The translations under genes were made by a program, and so were the position numbers. From assembly GCF_018524365.1 (NCBI RefSeq), contig NZ_JAEKFT010000012.1, forward strand, positions 62,001-126,000: DNA of 64,000 nt, given 5' to 3'. Below are positions 20,131 to 28,091 of this stretch, in pieces. Source of the stretch: Denitromonas iodatirespirans. GTDB taxonomy: Bacteria > Pseudomonadota > Gammaproteobacteria > Burkholderiales > Rhodocyclaceae. Under the pieces are notes generated by a model. The model saw nothing but the letters and a program-made list of their open reading frames with translations. It was not told the DNA's origin and searched no databases. How positions within the stretch are numbered: position 1 is the stretch's first letter; each line of letters opens with the position of its first letter.

Positions 20131-21111
20131 CTCGGACCACGCCCCGATCCAGTCGCCGCCGTCGTCCCACACCCGCACCTGCAACTGGTGGCGACCCGTC
20201 GAGACACGGGCCTGCTCGTCCTGCCCGTTCCAGCGCTGCGCCTCGGAGCTGACGATGCGGCTGTCGCCCCGCACGGCACCGATGCGCTGGCCGTTCACAT
20301 AGCGCTTGCGGGCGCCGTCCGGGGCCTGGGTGATGCGCATGTATTCGACCGAGGCATTGTCGAAATCCGAGCGTGACCGAAAGGCAAAGCGGGCCGTGTC
20401 GCCCTGGCGCGGGCGCATCGAGCCGGGGTCGAATTCCAGCTGGTCGACGGCGATCGAGCCGACCGCGCGCGGGCCGATGCCGATGCCGTGGACGGTGAAG
20501 TCGCCCAGCGTGTCGGCGCCGGTCTGCGGGTCGGCGGCGGTCATGGCGACGATGGCCGGCTTGAGGCGATCGCCCAGGAACGCCGGCAGGTCGAAGCGCA
20601 GCAGATGGCGCCCGAGGCCGAACTGGTCGAGCCGGTAGGTGACGATCTCGGCGCCTGGGATGCTGATGCGCAGCTGCACGCGCCCCGGCCGGTGCTGGGC
20701 GTAGTCGACCACGATCGGCCAGCCGCCGCGCACCAGGGCGCGAATGCCGAAGGCGCTGCCGTTGAACTGCGTCGGCAATTGCGGCCCGTCGCGCAGCAGC
20801 TGCTGCACGCCTTCGCCGTCATCGCGCGCCTGTTCTTTCTCGGCGTTCAGATGCCGGTTGATCGCGAACAGTGCCACCGCGCCGACGATCACGGCGGGGA
20901 TCAACCAGTTGTTGCCGCCGCCATCGTCGTCGCCTTGTGGGGTGTAGTTCGATGGCGGAGGGCTCGGCGGTGGCGGTGGTGTCGTCGACGGCGTCGAACT
21001 GGGCGGATAGTGGGACGGCGGGTAGGAGGATTGCGCCCATCCCGTCGTGGGCACGCACAGTGCCGCTGCGAGTGCCAGGCACAGCCCTTTGCGCCAGTGT
21101 CCTAAGTTCAT
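20110..21111 (-). CDS. Secreted proline-rich protein with membrane segment, unknown function
   Basis: A 333-residue protein I do not recognise. It has a signal peptide (about 1-26), a Pro/Ser/Thr-rich stretch (about 28-58), an acidic Gly-rich patch, a hydrophobic segment NWLIPAVIVGAVALFAIN (about 68-85), and a C-terminal region of about 230 residues that looks beta-rich, resembling Ig-like or carbohydrate-binding folds. Its 3' end overlaps the TIR-STAND gene tail-to-tail by 21 bp, so it is not in that operon. It follows the glycine-zipper lipoprotein gene on the same strand after 26 bp and is probably co-expressed with it. An envelope role is likely. Confidence 0.75.
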   Translation of the reverse strand: MNLGHWRKGLCLALAAALCVPTTGWAQSSYPPSHYPPSSTPSTTPPPPPSPPPSNYTPQGDDDGGGNNWLIPAVIVGAVALFAINRHLNAEKEQARDDGEGVQQLLRDGPQLPTQFNGSAFGIRALVRGGWPIVVDYAQHRPGRVQLRISIPGAEIVTYRLDQFGLGRHLLRFDLPAFLGDRLKPAIVAMTAADPQTGADTLGDFTVHGIGIGPRAVGSIAVDQLEFDPGSMRPRQGDTARFAFRSRSDFDNASVEYMRITQAPDGARKRYVNGQRIGAVRGDSRIVSSEAQRWNGQDEQARVSTGRHQLQVRVWDDGGDWIGAWSESLVQVR

Positions 21112-21137
21112 GACAGGCCTCCTGATCCCCCGGGCGC

Positions 21138-21611
21138 CTAGATCGCCTGGCCGGCGATGTCGAGCTCCTCGCTGCCGGGCGACTTGCAGGCGACGCCTTC
21201 CATGACTTCGCGGCGGCCGTCGATAGTCACCACCTGGTCGAAGCGGCGGCATTGCTTGTCGCCCTGGGTGTAGAAGTCGGAGGTCGGCGTCACGGCGAAG
21301 GCGTGCTGGGTCTCGTTGTTGCGCCAGCTCACCGTCTGGCCGCGCGGCGCCTCCTTGAGGGTCTCGGCCAGGCGCTTGCGATCGGCGTCGTCCATGTACT
21401 GACCGATCATGCGGCCGACCGCGGCGCCCACCAGGGCGCCGATGATCGTGCCACCGGCGCCGCCGTCGTCCACCTGATGGCCCAGAATGCCACCCAGGAG
21501 GCCGCCCAGCGCCGTGCCGACATCGCGCTTGTTGGTCGACTCGCAGCCGCCGGTGACCAGGGCGACGGCCACCGCCGCCGAGGCGGCAAGGCGCGCAGAC
21601 GATCGACGCAT
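21138..21611 (-). CDS. Glycine-zipper outer-membrane lipoprotein
   Basis: A 157-residue lipoprotein with a signal peptide and lipobox VTGGC (Cys22). The central glycine-zipper segment (TALGGLLGGILGHQVDDGG then GGTIIGALVGAAVGRMIGQ) is typical of the 17-kDa surface antigen/SlyB-like 2TM family. The C-terminal part has two cysteines. Such proteins sit in the outer membrane and affect its integrity. I chose the ATG giving MRRSSARLAAS, because the upstream ATG adds residues before a normal signal peptide. The next gene on this strand follows after 26 bp. Confidence 0.85.
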   Translation of the reverse strand: MRRSSARLAASAAVAVALVTGGCESTNKRDVGTALGGLLGGILGHQVDDGGAGGTIIGALVGAAVGRMIGQYMDDADRKRLAETLKEAPRGQTVSWRNNETQHAFAVTPTSDFYTQGDKQCRRFDQVVTIDGRREVMEGVACKSPGSEELDIAGQAI

Positions 21612-21775
21612 GAGATCCCCCTCCGTTGTACCGGACCGTACCTTCCGCACTGCGCCAGGGCCGTGCGGAAGGCGCGGCGGATGCGAAATACATCCTTGTA
21701 CTTGTTATAGATAGCGAATGGCGCCATGTAACGGTTCGTCGCCCGGTGCTGGGGCCAGCGGCCTGTCGACACGAC

Positions 21776-22207
21776 TCACTCAATTGGCTGGCGACCGAGA
21801 TACTGCAGGTAGGCCACCAGCTCCCAGATCTGCTCCTCGGAGAAGGCGTCGCCCCAGGGCGGCATCACGTCGGCACCGGTGCGGCCTTTTGAAATGGTGT
21901 CGAAAGTCAGTTGAGGGCCGAGATCGGTGCGCCCCTTGAAGTCGGGCGCACGGCCGCCGACGCCTTCATGGCCGTGGCAATAGCCGGCGCAGGTCTTGGC
22001 GAAGCGCTTGCGCCCGGCCTCGATGCGTGCCGGGTCGCGAAGGTCCAAGGGCGGGCGAGTGGCGCTGGCGCGCACCGGATCGGCCGGCGGGGCGACGGCG
22101 AAACCGCTCGTGCTCATCGCCAGCGTCAGGCAGAAGGCGATCAGCGACTGGCGGCCGATCCGCGGGGGCAGGATCGTGAGAGAGGGGGCAAACCTTTTCC
22201 GGTTCAT
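21776..22207 (-). CDS. Small exported cytochrome c with CX3CH heme motif
   Basis: A 143-residue protein with a signal sequence (about 1-38) and one class I cytochrome c domain. The heme site reads KTCAGYCHG (Cys73, Cys77, His78), a CX3CH spacing rather than the usual CX2CH; the DNA (TGC GCC GGC TAT TGC CAC) supports this. The distal Met is probably in ADVMPPWGD (Met115), and IWELVAYLQYL is the C-terminal helix. It lies 101 bp downstream of the PQQ dehydrogenase on the same strand, so it is the likely electron acceptor for that enzyme in the periplasm. Confidence 0.88.
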   Translation of the reverse strand: MNRKRFAPSLTILPPRIGRQSLIAFCLTLAMSTSGFAVAPPADPVRASATRPPLDLRDPARIEAGRKRFAKTCAGYCHGHEGVGGRAPDFKGRTDLGPQLTFDTISKGRTGADVMPPWGDAFSEEQIWELVAYLQYLGRQPIE

Positions 22208-22308
22208 GGGTGACTCCGTTCGAATGAGGAAAAGGGCGGGCGGCGGGGTGCCACCCGCCGTGGGGCCCCGTGGACGGTCGCGAAGGCGCTTCCACGGGGG
22301 CGTCCGGC

Positions 22309-23979
22309 TTACTCCAGCGTGAAGCCGATCAGCGCCGCGCCGCCGGGCAGGTCCTTGATCTGCGGGAAGGCGCCGGCCAGGAAGCCGGGCGCGTGCGAGC
22401 CGAGGCCGGTCGGGATGGCGATGTACTGCTTGCCGTCGACCGCGTAGCTCACCGGCCCGCCACGCACGCCGGAGCCGGCGTTGAAGTGCCACAGCTCCGT
22501 GCCGTTGTCGGCGTCGTAGGCATACAGCCGGCCTGCCATGTCGCCGGTGAACACCAGCCCGCCAGCGGTGGTCAGCACGCTGCTCAAGGGCGGCAGTTCG
22601 TAGCGGATGCTCCACTTGAGCTTGCCGGTGAGCGGGTCGCGCGCATCCAGCCGGCCGTCCGGCGTCTTGCCGCCGGGCGGCGGCACCAGCTTGATCTCGT
22701 CGATGCCGAGCGACAGCGCGGAGAGGGCTTTCAGGCTGGCCGGGTCGTCCTTGCCCGACACCACCTCGTTGCACACTTCCATGCCGTGCGAGTACCACAG
22801 GCCGGTGCCGGGGTTGTAGGCGCCGTGGTTCCAGCTGCGTGCGCCGAGCAGGTTGGGGCACAGCAGTTCGCGCTTGCCCGGCTGCGGGCGGCGCGGTTCG
22901 ATGAGGGCGCCGGTTTTCGGGTCGATGCCCTTGGCCCAGTTCATGTTCTCGGCGAACTGCCACACGTTTTCGAGCTTGCCGTCGGCCTTGTCCATCACGA
23001 ACACGAAGCCGCTCTTGTTCAGATGGACGATCACGTCCTTGCCGTCCTTCTTCACCACCAGCGCTTCGTACGCCGAGTCGAAGTCCCACACATCATGCGG
23101 AATCTCCTGACGGTGCCACTTGAGCTTGCCGGTTTTCGGGTCGAGGGCGAGCAGGGTGGCGGTGTACTTGTTGTCGCCCTTGCGGTCGACCCCGTAGAAG
23201 TCCGGCGCGGCGTTCGAGGTGCCGATGTAGATGGTGTCCGACTGTGCGTCGTAGGTGCCCGGCATCCATGCCGAGCCGCCGCCGCGCTTGCCCGAGTCGC
23301 CCGGCCAGCTCTCTGGGTCGTCCTTGATGACTTCGAAGGTCCACGCCGGCTTGCCGGTGTCGGCATTGACGGCGTAGATCTTGCCCGCGATCGGCTGGTC
23401 GCCGCCGGTGGTGCCGCCGAACAGCACATCGCCGGCCAGTTGCGGCGGGGCCGAGAACAGCGCGCCGTGCTGGGTCTTGAGGTCGGTGAGCTGAGTGGAC
23501 CACAGCGCCTTGCCGGTCTTCTGGTCCAGTGCGATGAAGCGCCCGTCGAGCGTACCGACGAAAACCTTGCCGCGTCCCACCGTCACGCCGCGGCTGGCGG
23601 CGGCGTAGAACACCTGGCGGGAGATCGGGTCGAGCTTGGGCTCGTAGTGCCACAGCGTCTTGCCGGAGGCGGCATCGACGGCCCACACGTTGTTGTAGGC
23701 CGAGATGTAGTACAGCACGCCATCGAGCACGATCGGCGTGGCCTGCAGGCCGTGGGTGATGTTGCCCGGCTGGTGGATCCACGCCACCTTGAGCCGCTTG
23801 ACGGTGTCCTTGTCGATCTGGGTCAGCGGGCTGAAGCGCCAGGCGTTCGAACTGCGGTGGTACTGCGGCCAGTTGTTGGGGTCGTCGAAGCCGGGTTTGG
23901 CGTCGCCGGCGGCAATCGCGCCGGTGCAAACAAATGCCAGCGCGAGCGGCGCCAGACGAAGGGATGTGATTGGGTTCAT
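22309..23979 (-). CDS. PQQ-dependent (quinoprotein) alcohol dehydrogenase
   Basis: A 556-residue periplasmic quinoprotein with a signal peptide (about 1-23) and the eight-bladed propeller repeats (SGKTLWHYEP, TGKALWSTQL, TGKPAWTFEV, TGKLKWHRQE, NGTELWHFNA). WRFSPLTQID, GGSAWMPGTYD and IPHDVWDFDS are typical of PQQ alcohol dehydrogenases. There is no C-terminal heme domain, so it is a type I enzyme needing a separate cytochrome, which is the next gene. The region that normally carries the vicinal Cys-Cys before an NRG motif reads VFYAAASRGV, so that disulfide is absent. The substrate is unknown; the context suggests an alcohol or diol such as 2,3-butanediol. It follows the porin after 49 bp. 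Confidence 0.93.
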   Translation of the reverse strand: MNPITSLRLAPLALAFVCTGAIAAGDAKPGFDDPNNWPQYHRSSNAWRFSPLTQIDKDTVKRLKVAWIHQPGNITHGLQATPIVLDGVLYYISAYNNVWAVDAASGKTLWHYEPKLDPISRQVFYAAASRGVTVGRGKVFVGTLDGRFIALDQKTGKALWSTQLTDLKTQHGALFSAPPQLAGDVLFGGTTGGDQPIAGKIYAVNADTGKPAWTFEVIKDDPESWPGDSGKRGGGSAWMPGTYDAQSDTIYIGTSNAAPDFYGVDRKGDNKYTATLLALDPKTGKLKWHRQEIPHDVWDFDSAYEALVVKKDGKDVIVHLNKSGFVFVMDKADGKLENVWQFAENMNWAKGIDPKTGALIEPRRPQPGKRELLCPNLLGARSWNHGAYNPGTGLWYSHGMEVCNEVVSGKDDPASLKALSALSLGIDEIKLVPPPGGKTPDGRLDARDPLTGKLKWSIRYELPPLSSVLTTAGGLVFTGDMAGRLYAYDADNGTELWHFNAGSGVRGGPVSYAVDGKQYIAIPTGLGSHAPGFLAGAFPQIKDLPGGAALIGFTLE

Positions 23980-24028
23980 GGTGTCTCCATCATTCTTGTA
24001 GGGGGTGCGGCGCAGGACGGCCGGTGCG

Positions 24029-25189
24029 TCAGAACGCGAAATTGAGACCGACGTTGAGCAGGGTCGACGACTCGCCCACGGCCGGGATGCCGGCGGCGAC
24101 GATGCTGGTTTTGAGGGTGGCGGCCGAGCCGGCGTCGACATGCGCCATCTGTACGTAGAGCGTGGTGTCCGGGCGGATGGCGTAGTCGTTGCTGATGACC
24201 ACGTTGGTGGTCTTGTCGTCGGGGTTGCGGTCGTCCTTGTTGTGGTAGTAGGCGAGGGTGGCGGTGTGTTTCGGGCGCCATTTCCAGTCGATGCCCAGCC
24301 CCAGCGCGCCGACATCCGAGACCTTGGCGCCGGCGCGCGTCTCGTTGGTGGCCTTGAGGTAGTTGGCCTTGAAGGTGAAGGGGCCGTAGGGCACCGCGAT
24401 GCCGACGCCGCCATGCTTGACGTTGTTGTTGCCGGTGTCTTCGTCCTTGATGACTTGGTAGGACGCCGACAGCGTGACCGGCCCGGTGTAGGTCGCGCCC
24501 AGCGCCCAGGCGCTGTTCTCGGTGGTGCTGCCCGACTTGCCGCCCAGCGCCCACAGCACGCCGAAGCTCACCGGCCCGACGGTGTGGCGGTACTGCACGG
24601 CGTTGTTGAAGAAGATGCCGACGTCGTTGTTGGTGTTGCGCTCGGTGCCCACCGCGCCGGCCGTGGCCGCGTACTGGTTGTAGGCCCAGGCGTAGACGTT
24701 CGAGAACTGTTCCTTGAAGCCGCGCGCCTCGGTGCCGACATGCGCCAGCAGGGCCGGGCCGTATTGGCGGCCCAGCGTCACGCTGCCCCAGTCGCCGCTC
24801 AGGCCGATGTTGGCCTGGCGACGGAACAGCGGCGAGCCGGTGCCGTCGGCGTCGCCGGAGCCGTGGAACATGCCGTTGTTGAGGTCGAAGTGCGCTTCGA
24901 GGTTGAAGAAGGCCTTGAGCCCGTCCTCCAGATCCCGCTCGCCCTTGAAGCCGATGATGGTCGGCGTGATCCCGCTGGTCTCCAGCGAGGACTTGGCCTT
25001 GCCGTCGGTGCCCGATTTGCTCTGGTAGAGCAGGCCGGCGTCGAGGAAGCCGAAGATCGAGATCTTGGTCCCCGCCACCTCGCCGATGACGGTGTCGGCG
25101 CGGGCAAGGCCCGGCGCGGCGCTCAACGCCAGCGCGGCCAGCGCCGTGGCGATACAGCGCCCGGACGGATTCGGTTTGGTTTTTTTCAT
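24029..25189 (-). CDS. Gram-negative trimeric porin
   Basis: A 386-residue outer-membrane porin with a signal peptide (MKKTKPNPSGRCIATALAAL, cleaved near ARA-DT) and a beta-barrel rich in alternating aromatic residues, ending in the C-terminal phenylalanine (LNVGLNFAF) needed for BAM insertion. GFKGERDLEDGLKAFFNLE and SVTLGRQYGP are hallmarks of the betaproteobacterial porin family. It is the first gene of the minus arm and has a sigma-54-type promoter about 112 bp upstream, so it is probably the substrate pore of the catabolic island. Confidence 0.93.
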   Translation of the reverse strand: MKKTKPNPSGRCIATALAALALSAAPGLARADTVIGEVAGTKISIFGFLDAGLLYQSKSGTDGKAKSSLETSGITPTIIGFKGERDLEDGLKAFFNLEAHFDLNNGMFHGSGDADGTGSPLFRRQANIGLSGDWGSVTLGRQYGPALLAHVGTEARGFKEQFSNVYAWAYNQYAATAGAVGTERNTNNDVGIFFNNAVQYRHTVGPVSFGVLWALGGKSGSTTENSAWALGATYTGPVTLSASYQVIKDEDTGNNNVKHGGVGIAVPYGPFTFKANYLKATNETRAGAKVSDVGALGLGIDWKWRPKHTATLAYYHNKDDRNPDDKTTNVVISNDYAIRPDTTLYVQMAHVDAGSAATLKTSIVAAGIPAVGESSTLLNVGLNFAF

Positions 25190-25300
25190 GTGACTCCCCT
25201 GTAGGTCTCTTTGGCTGGATATCGGCGTCTCCGAAAGCGGATGACGACGCGCCGCTGTGTGCTGCCCGGATGGGCGGAACGCTTGGCAGGACGAGCCACG

Positions 25301-25315
25301 GCAACTTCCATGCCA
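25301..25315 (-). promoter_or_regulatory. Sigma-54 (-24/-12) promoter facing the porin arm
   Basis: On the minus strand the sequence reads TGGCATGGAAGTTGC: the -24 TGGCA and -12 TTGC elements with correct spacing. It lies about 112 nt upstream of the porin start. TGGCAC would be the better consensus; here the sixth base is T. Confidence 0.75.
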
Positions 25316-25368
25316 TGGAAAAACACACGAAAAATCAATGGATAGCATGTTCGGGTAAGGCCCGCGGA

Positions 25369-25414
25369 GCGACATCTGGCGCTGTCGCACTGCGACGCCC
25401 GCGACATCTGTGTC
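25369..25414. promoter_or_regulatory. Clustered enhancer-like inverted repeats, porin side
   Basis: GCGACA-N8-TGTCGC (25369-25388), TGTCGCA-C-TGCGAC (25383-25396) and GCGACA-N4-TGTC (25401-25414) overlap here. They lie about 55-100 bp upstream of the minus-strand -24/-12 promoter, the usual distance for activator sites of sigma-54 enhancer proteins. Confidence 0.6.
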
Positions 25415-25520
25415 AACCGATGCGCGACGGCGTAAACCGGCTTTTGGGCGGTGGGGGCGACCCTGGGTCGACGGCTTTTCAGACGCTGATACACCGCCCC
25501 CGAACATCCGTTTCATTCCC

Positions 25521-25548
25521 TGCGACAGATGTCGCAGGCGCTGCGACA
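25521..25548. promoter_or_regulatory. Enhancer-like palindrome, acoA side
   Basis: A perfect palindrome TGCGACA-GA-TGTCGCA (25521-25536) is followed by a third half site TGCGACA (25542-25548). It is about 110 bp upstream of the plus-strand -24/-12 promoter. The same heptamer occurs in the 25369-25414 cluster, which points to one shared regulator, most likely the AcoR-like protein encoded at 34 kb. Confidence 0.65.
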
Positions 25549-25646
25549 CCAGCGCCCGTCGGCGGTGTGCGAACGGCGCGCGATCTGTCAAAAAAATTCA
25601 ATCGGATCAATTGGTTGGAATGTTTTTCCGGGGCTTGCCCGGCCTC

Positions 25647-25661
25647 TGGCACTGCTCTTGC
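25647..25661 (+). promoter_or_regulatory. Sigma-54 (-24/-12) promoter of the aco-like operon
   Basis: TGGCAC-TGCTC-TTGC matches the sigma-54 consensus TGGCAC-N5-TTGC exactly. It lies about 90 bp upstream of acoA. The remaining part of the 562-bp divergent gap holds the repeat clusters described separately and no gene. Confidence 0.9.
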
Positions 25662-25751
25662 GATCGGGGTTGGCGAACCGGTGCCACGAGGGGCCGGATA
25701 CAGGACCGCGGTCCTGCCGACACATAGCAAGAGCAAAGGAGGCGAACTGTC

Positions 25752-26762
25752 ATGGACCCCACGTCCGAACAGCTGCTGTGGATGTACGAAAAGATGGTCG
25801 AGATCCGGGAATACGAGGAGACCATGGCCAAGGTCTATCTCGAGGGCAAGCTGCCGCCCAAGATCCAGAAAGGCCTGGCCTTTGATATCGGCGCCGGTCC
25901 GGTGCCGGGCGAGATGCACCTGGCCGCCGGCCAGGAACCGGTGGCGGTGGGGGTGTGTGCCCACCTGCGCCGTGAAGACACCGTGGTCGGCGCGCACCGC
26001 CCGCACCACTTCGCGATTGCCAAGGATGTCGACCTGCTCGGCATGACGTCCGAGATGTTCGGCAAGGCCAACGGCCTGGGCAAGGGCAAGGGCGGGCACA
26101 TGCACCTGTTCGACCCGGCGGTGAAGTTCTCCTGCAGCGGCATCGTCGGTGCTGGCGCGCCGCAGGCCTGCGGGGCCGCGCTGGCGGCCAAGAAGCTGGG
26201 CAAGGACTGGGTGGCGGTGTCTTTCTTCGGCGAAGGGGCGGCCAACCAGGGTGCCTTCCACGAGGCGCTCAACCTGGCCTCGCTGTGGAAGCTGCCGGTG
26301 ATCTTCGTCTGCGAAGACAACAAGTACGGCATCTCGGTGGAGAAGTCGGCCTCGACCGCCATCGAATCCAACGCCGACCGCGCGGCCGGCTACGGCATGC
26401 CGGGCGTGCTGGTCGACACCAACGACGCGGTGGCGGTGTTCCGCGCCGCCGGCGAGGCCGTGGCCCGGGCGCGGCGTGGCGAGGGGCCGACGCTGATCGA
26501 GGTCAAGACCGACCGCTACCTCGGCCACTTCCAGGGCGACCCGGAAACCTACCGGCCCAAGAACGAAGCGCAGCAGCTGCGCCAGCACGACCCGATCGTG
26601 ATTCTCGGCGCGCAGCTGCGTGCGCGGGGCGAGCTCGACGACGCCAAGGACGCCGCGCTGCGCAGCACGATCAGTGCGCGCGTGCAGGCGGCCTACGAAC
26701 ACGGCCGCAACAGCCCCTACCCGGCGCCCGAAGACGCGCTGCTGCATGTCTTCGCCGACTGA
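25752..26762 (+). CDS. acoA: Acetoin dehydrogenase-like E1 alpha (TPP-dependent)
   Basis: A 336-residue E1 alpha subunit. It has the thiamine-diphosphate motif GEGAANQGAFHEALNLASLW...CEDN and the GKGKGGHMHLFDP loop. With the E1 beta subunit it would cleave acetoin or a similar 2-oxo/ketol substrate and pass the acyl group to lipoyl-E2. The size and the E1 alpha/beta separation fit AcoA rather than the homodimeric pyruvate E1. It is the first gene of the plus arm, behind the sigma-54 promoter, with an AAAGGAGG ribosome site. Substrate inferred from context; a branched-chain 2-oxoacid enzyme is the alternative. Confidence 0.88.
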   Translation: MDPTSEQLLWMYEKMVEIREYEETMAKVYLEGKLPPKIQKGLAFDIGAGPVPGEMHLAAGQEPVAVGVCAHLRREDTVVGAHRPHHFAIAKDVDLLGMTSEMFGKANGLGKGKGGHMHLFDPAVKFSCSGIVGAGAPQACGAALAAKKLGKDWVAVSFFGEGAANQGAFHEALNLASLWKLPVIFVCEDNKYGISVEKSASTAIESNADRAAGYGMPGVLVDTNDAVAVFRAAGEAVARARRGEGPTLIEVKTDRYLGHFQGDPETYRPKNEAQQLRQHDPIVILGAQLRARGELDDAKDAALRSTISARVQAAYEHGRNSPYPAPEDALLHVFAD

Positions 26763-26793
26763 GCGAACCCCCAGGATTCCAGGAGAAAACAAG

Positions 26794-27828
26794 ATGAGCA
26801 CTGCAAACAAAGTGCGCAAGCTGAGCATGGCCGAGGCCATCTCGGAGGGCATCGGCCAGGAGATGGCGCGTGATGAGCGGGTCTTCGTGATGGGCGAGGA
26901 CATCGGCAAGTACGGCGGCATCTTCAGCGCCACCACCGGGCTGCTCGACCAGTTCGGCCCCGAGCGCATCATGGACACGCCGATCTCCGAGACCGGCTTC
27001 ATGGGCGCCGCCATCGGCGCCGCCGCCGAGGGCCTGCGGCCGATCTCCGAGCTGATGTTCGTGGATTTCTTCGGCGTGTGCTTCGACCAGATCTACAACC
27101 ATCTGGCCAAGAACACCTACATGTCGGGCGGCGCCTGCAAGTTCCCGGTGGTCATCACCACCGGCATCGGCGGCGGCTACAACGACGCGGCGCAGCACTC
27201 GCAGTGCCTGTACGCCATGTTCGCCCATGTGCCGGGGCTCAAGGTGGTGGTGCCGTCCAACGCCTACGACGCCAAGGGCCTGATGATCCAGGCCATCCGC
27301 GACGACAACCCGGTGGTCTTCATGTACCACAAGGGCATCATGGGCCTGTCGTGGATGTCCTACTTCGAGGGCAGCACCAACGAAGTCCCCGCCGAGCCCT
27401 ACACCATCCCCTTCGGCCAGGCCAAGGTGGTGCGCGACGGCAAGGACCTGACCATCGTGACCCTGTCGCAGATGGTGCAGAAGTCGGTGCTGGCCGCCGA
27501 CAAACTTGCCGCCGAAGGCATCGAGGCCGAAATCATCGACCTGCGCACCCTGGTGCCGCTCGACAAGGAGACGGTGCTGCGCTCGGTGGCCAAGACCGGC
27601 CGCCTGCTGGTCGCCGACGAGGACTACCTGTCCTTCGGCGTCTCCGGCGAGATCGCCGCCATCGTCGCCGAGCAGCTCAACCACCTGCAGCTCAAGGCCC
27701 CGGTGCGCCGCCTCGCGGTGCCCGATGTGCCGATCCCGTTCAGCCGCCCGCTCGAGCAGTTCGCCATCCCGCAGGTGGATGCGATTGCCGCCGAAGCGCG
27801 CGCGCTGATGCAACTGACCCTTGATTGA
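26794..27828 (+). CDS. acoB: Acetoin dehydrogenase-like E1 beta
   Basis: A 344-residue transketolase-fold subunit beginning MSTANKVRKLSMAEAISEGI, with MGEDIGKYGGIF, TPISETGFMGAAIGAAAEGL and the C-terminal domain IIDLRTLVPLDKETVL typical of E1 beta. It completes the TPP site with AcoA. It follows acoA after 31 bp and is followed 14 bp later by the lipoyl protein. The ATG at 26794 was chosen over upstream in-frame starts that fall inside acoA. Confidence 0.9.
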   Translation: MSTANKVRKLSMAEAISEGIGQEMARDERVFVMGEDIGKYGGIFSATTGLLDQFGPERIMDTPISETGFMGAAIGAAAEGLRPISELMFVDFFGVCFDQIYNHLAKNTYMSGGACKFPVVITTGIGGGYNDAAQHSQCLYAMFAHVPGLKVVVPSNAYDAKGLMIQAIRDDNPVVFMYHKGIMGLSWMSYFEGSTNEVPAEPYTIPFGQAKVVRDGKDLTIVTLSQMVQKSVLAADKLAAEGIEAEIIDLRTLVPLDKETVLRSVAKTGRLLVADEDYLSFGVSGEIAAIVAEQLNHLQLKAPVRRLAVPDVPIPFSRPLEQFAIPQVDAIAAEARALMQLTLD

Positions 27829-27842
27829 AAGCGAGAAACAGC

Positions 27843-28088
27843 ATGACTGACATTGTTCTGGATGACGCCGTGTGGGCGGACGTGGAAGAGGGCACCGAAG
27901 CCCTGCTGCAGGAATGGCAGGTGGCCGCGGGCGAGCAGGTCGAGGCCGGCCAGGTGCTGGGCGTGGCCGAGCTGGTCAAGACCACCCACGAGATCCTGGC
28001 CCCCACGGCCGGCACCATCACCCGGCTGGCGGTGGCGGCCGACGACACCTTCGGGCGCGGGGCGGTGCTCGCGGTGCTCGAGGCCTGA
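27843..28088 (+). CDS. Stand-alone lipoyl-domain carrier protein
   Basis: An 81-residue protein that consists of a single biotinyl/lipoyl domain. The lysine to be lipoylated lies in ELVKTTHEILAP (Lys46), and the second half TAGTITRLAVAADDTFGRG matches the mirrored half of such domains. In usual acetoin or pyruvate complexes this domain is fused to the N-terminus of E2; here it is a separate gene, 3 bp before the E2 catalytic core. It would shuttle the acyl group between E1, the E2 core and an E3. A lipoate ligase is encoded two genes on, which supports lipoylation. Confidence 0.87.
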   Translation: MTDIVLDDAVWADVEEGTEALLQEWQVAAGEQVEAGQVLGVAELVKTTHEILAPTAGTITRLAVAADDTFGRGAVLAVLEA

Positions 28089-28091
28089 GCC

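Noticed and set aside
22270-24045. Plus-strand frame of about 590 codons opposite the PQQ dehydrogenase
   Set aside because: Antisense of a well-supported quinoprotein gene; no ribosome site or domain.
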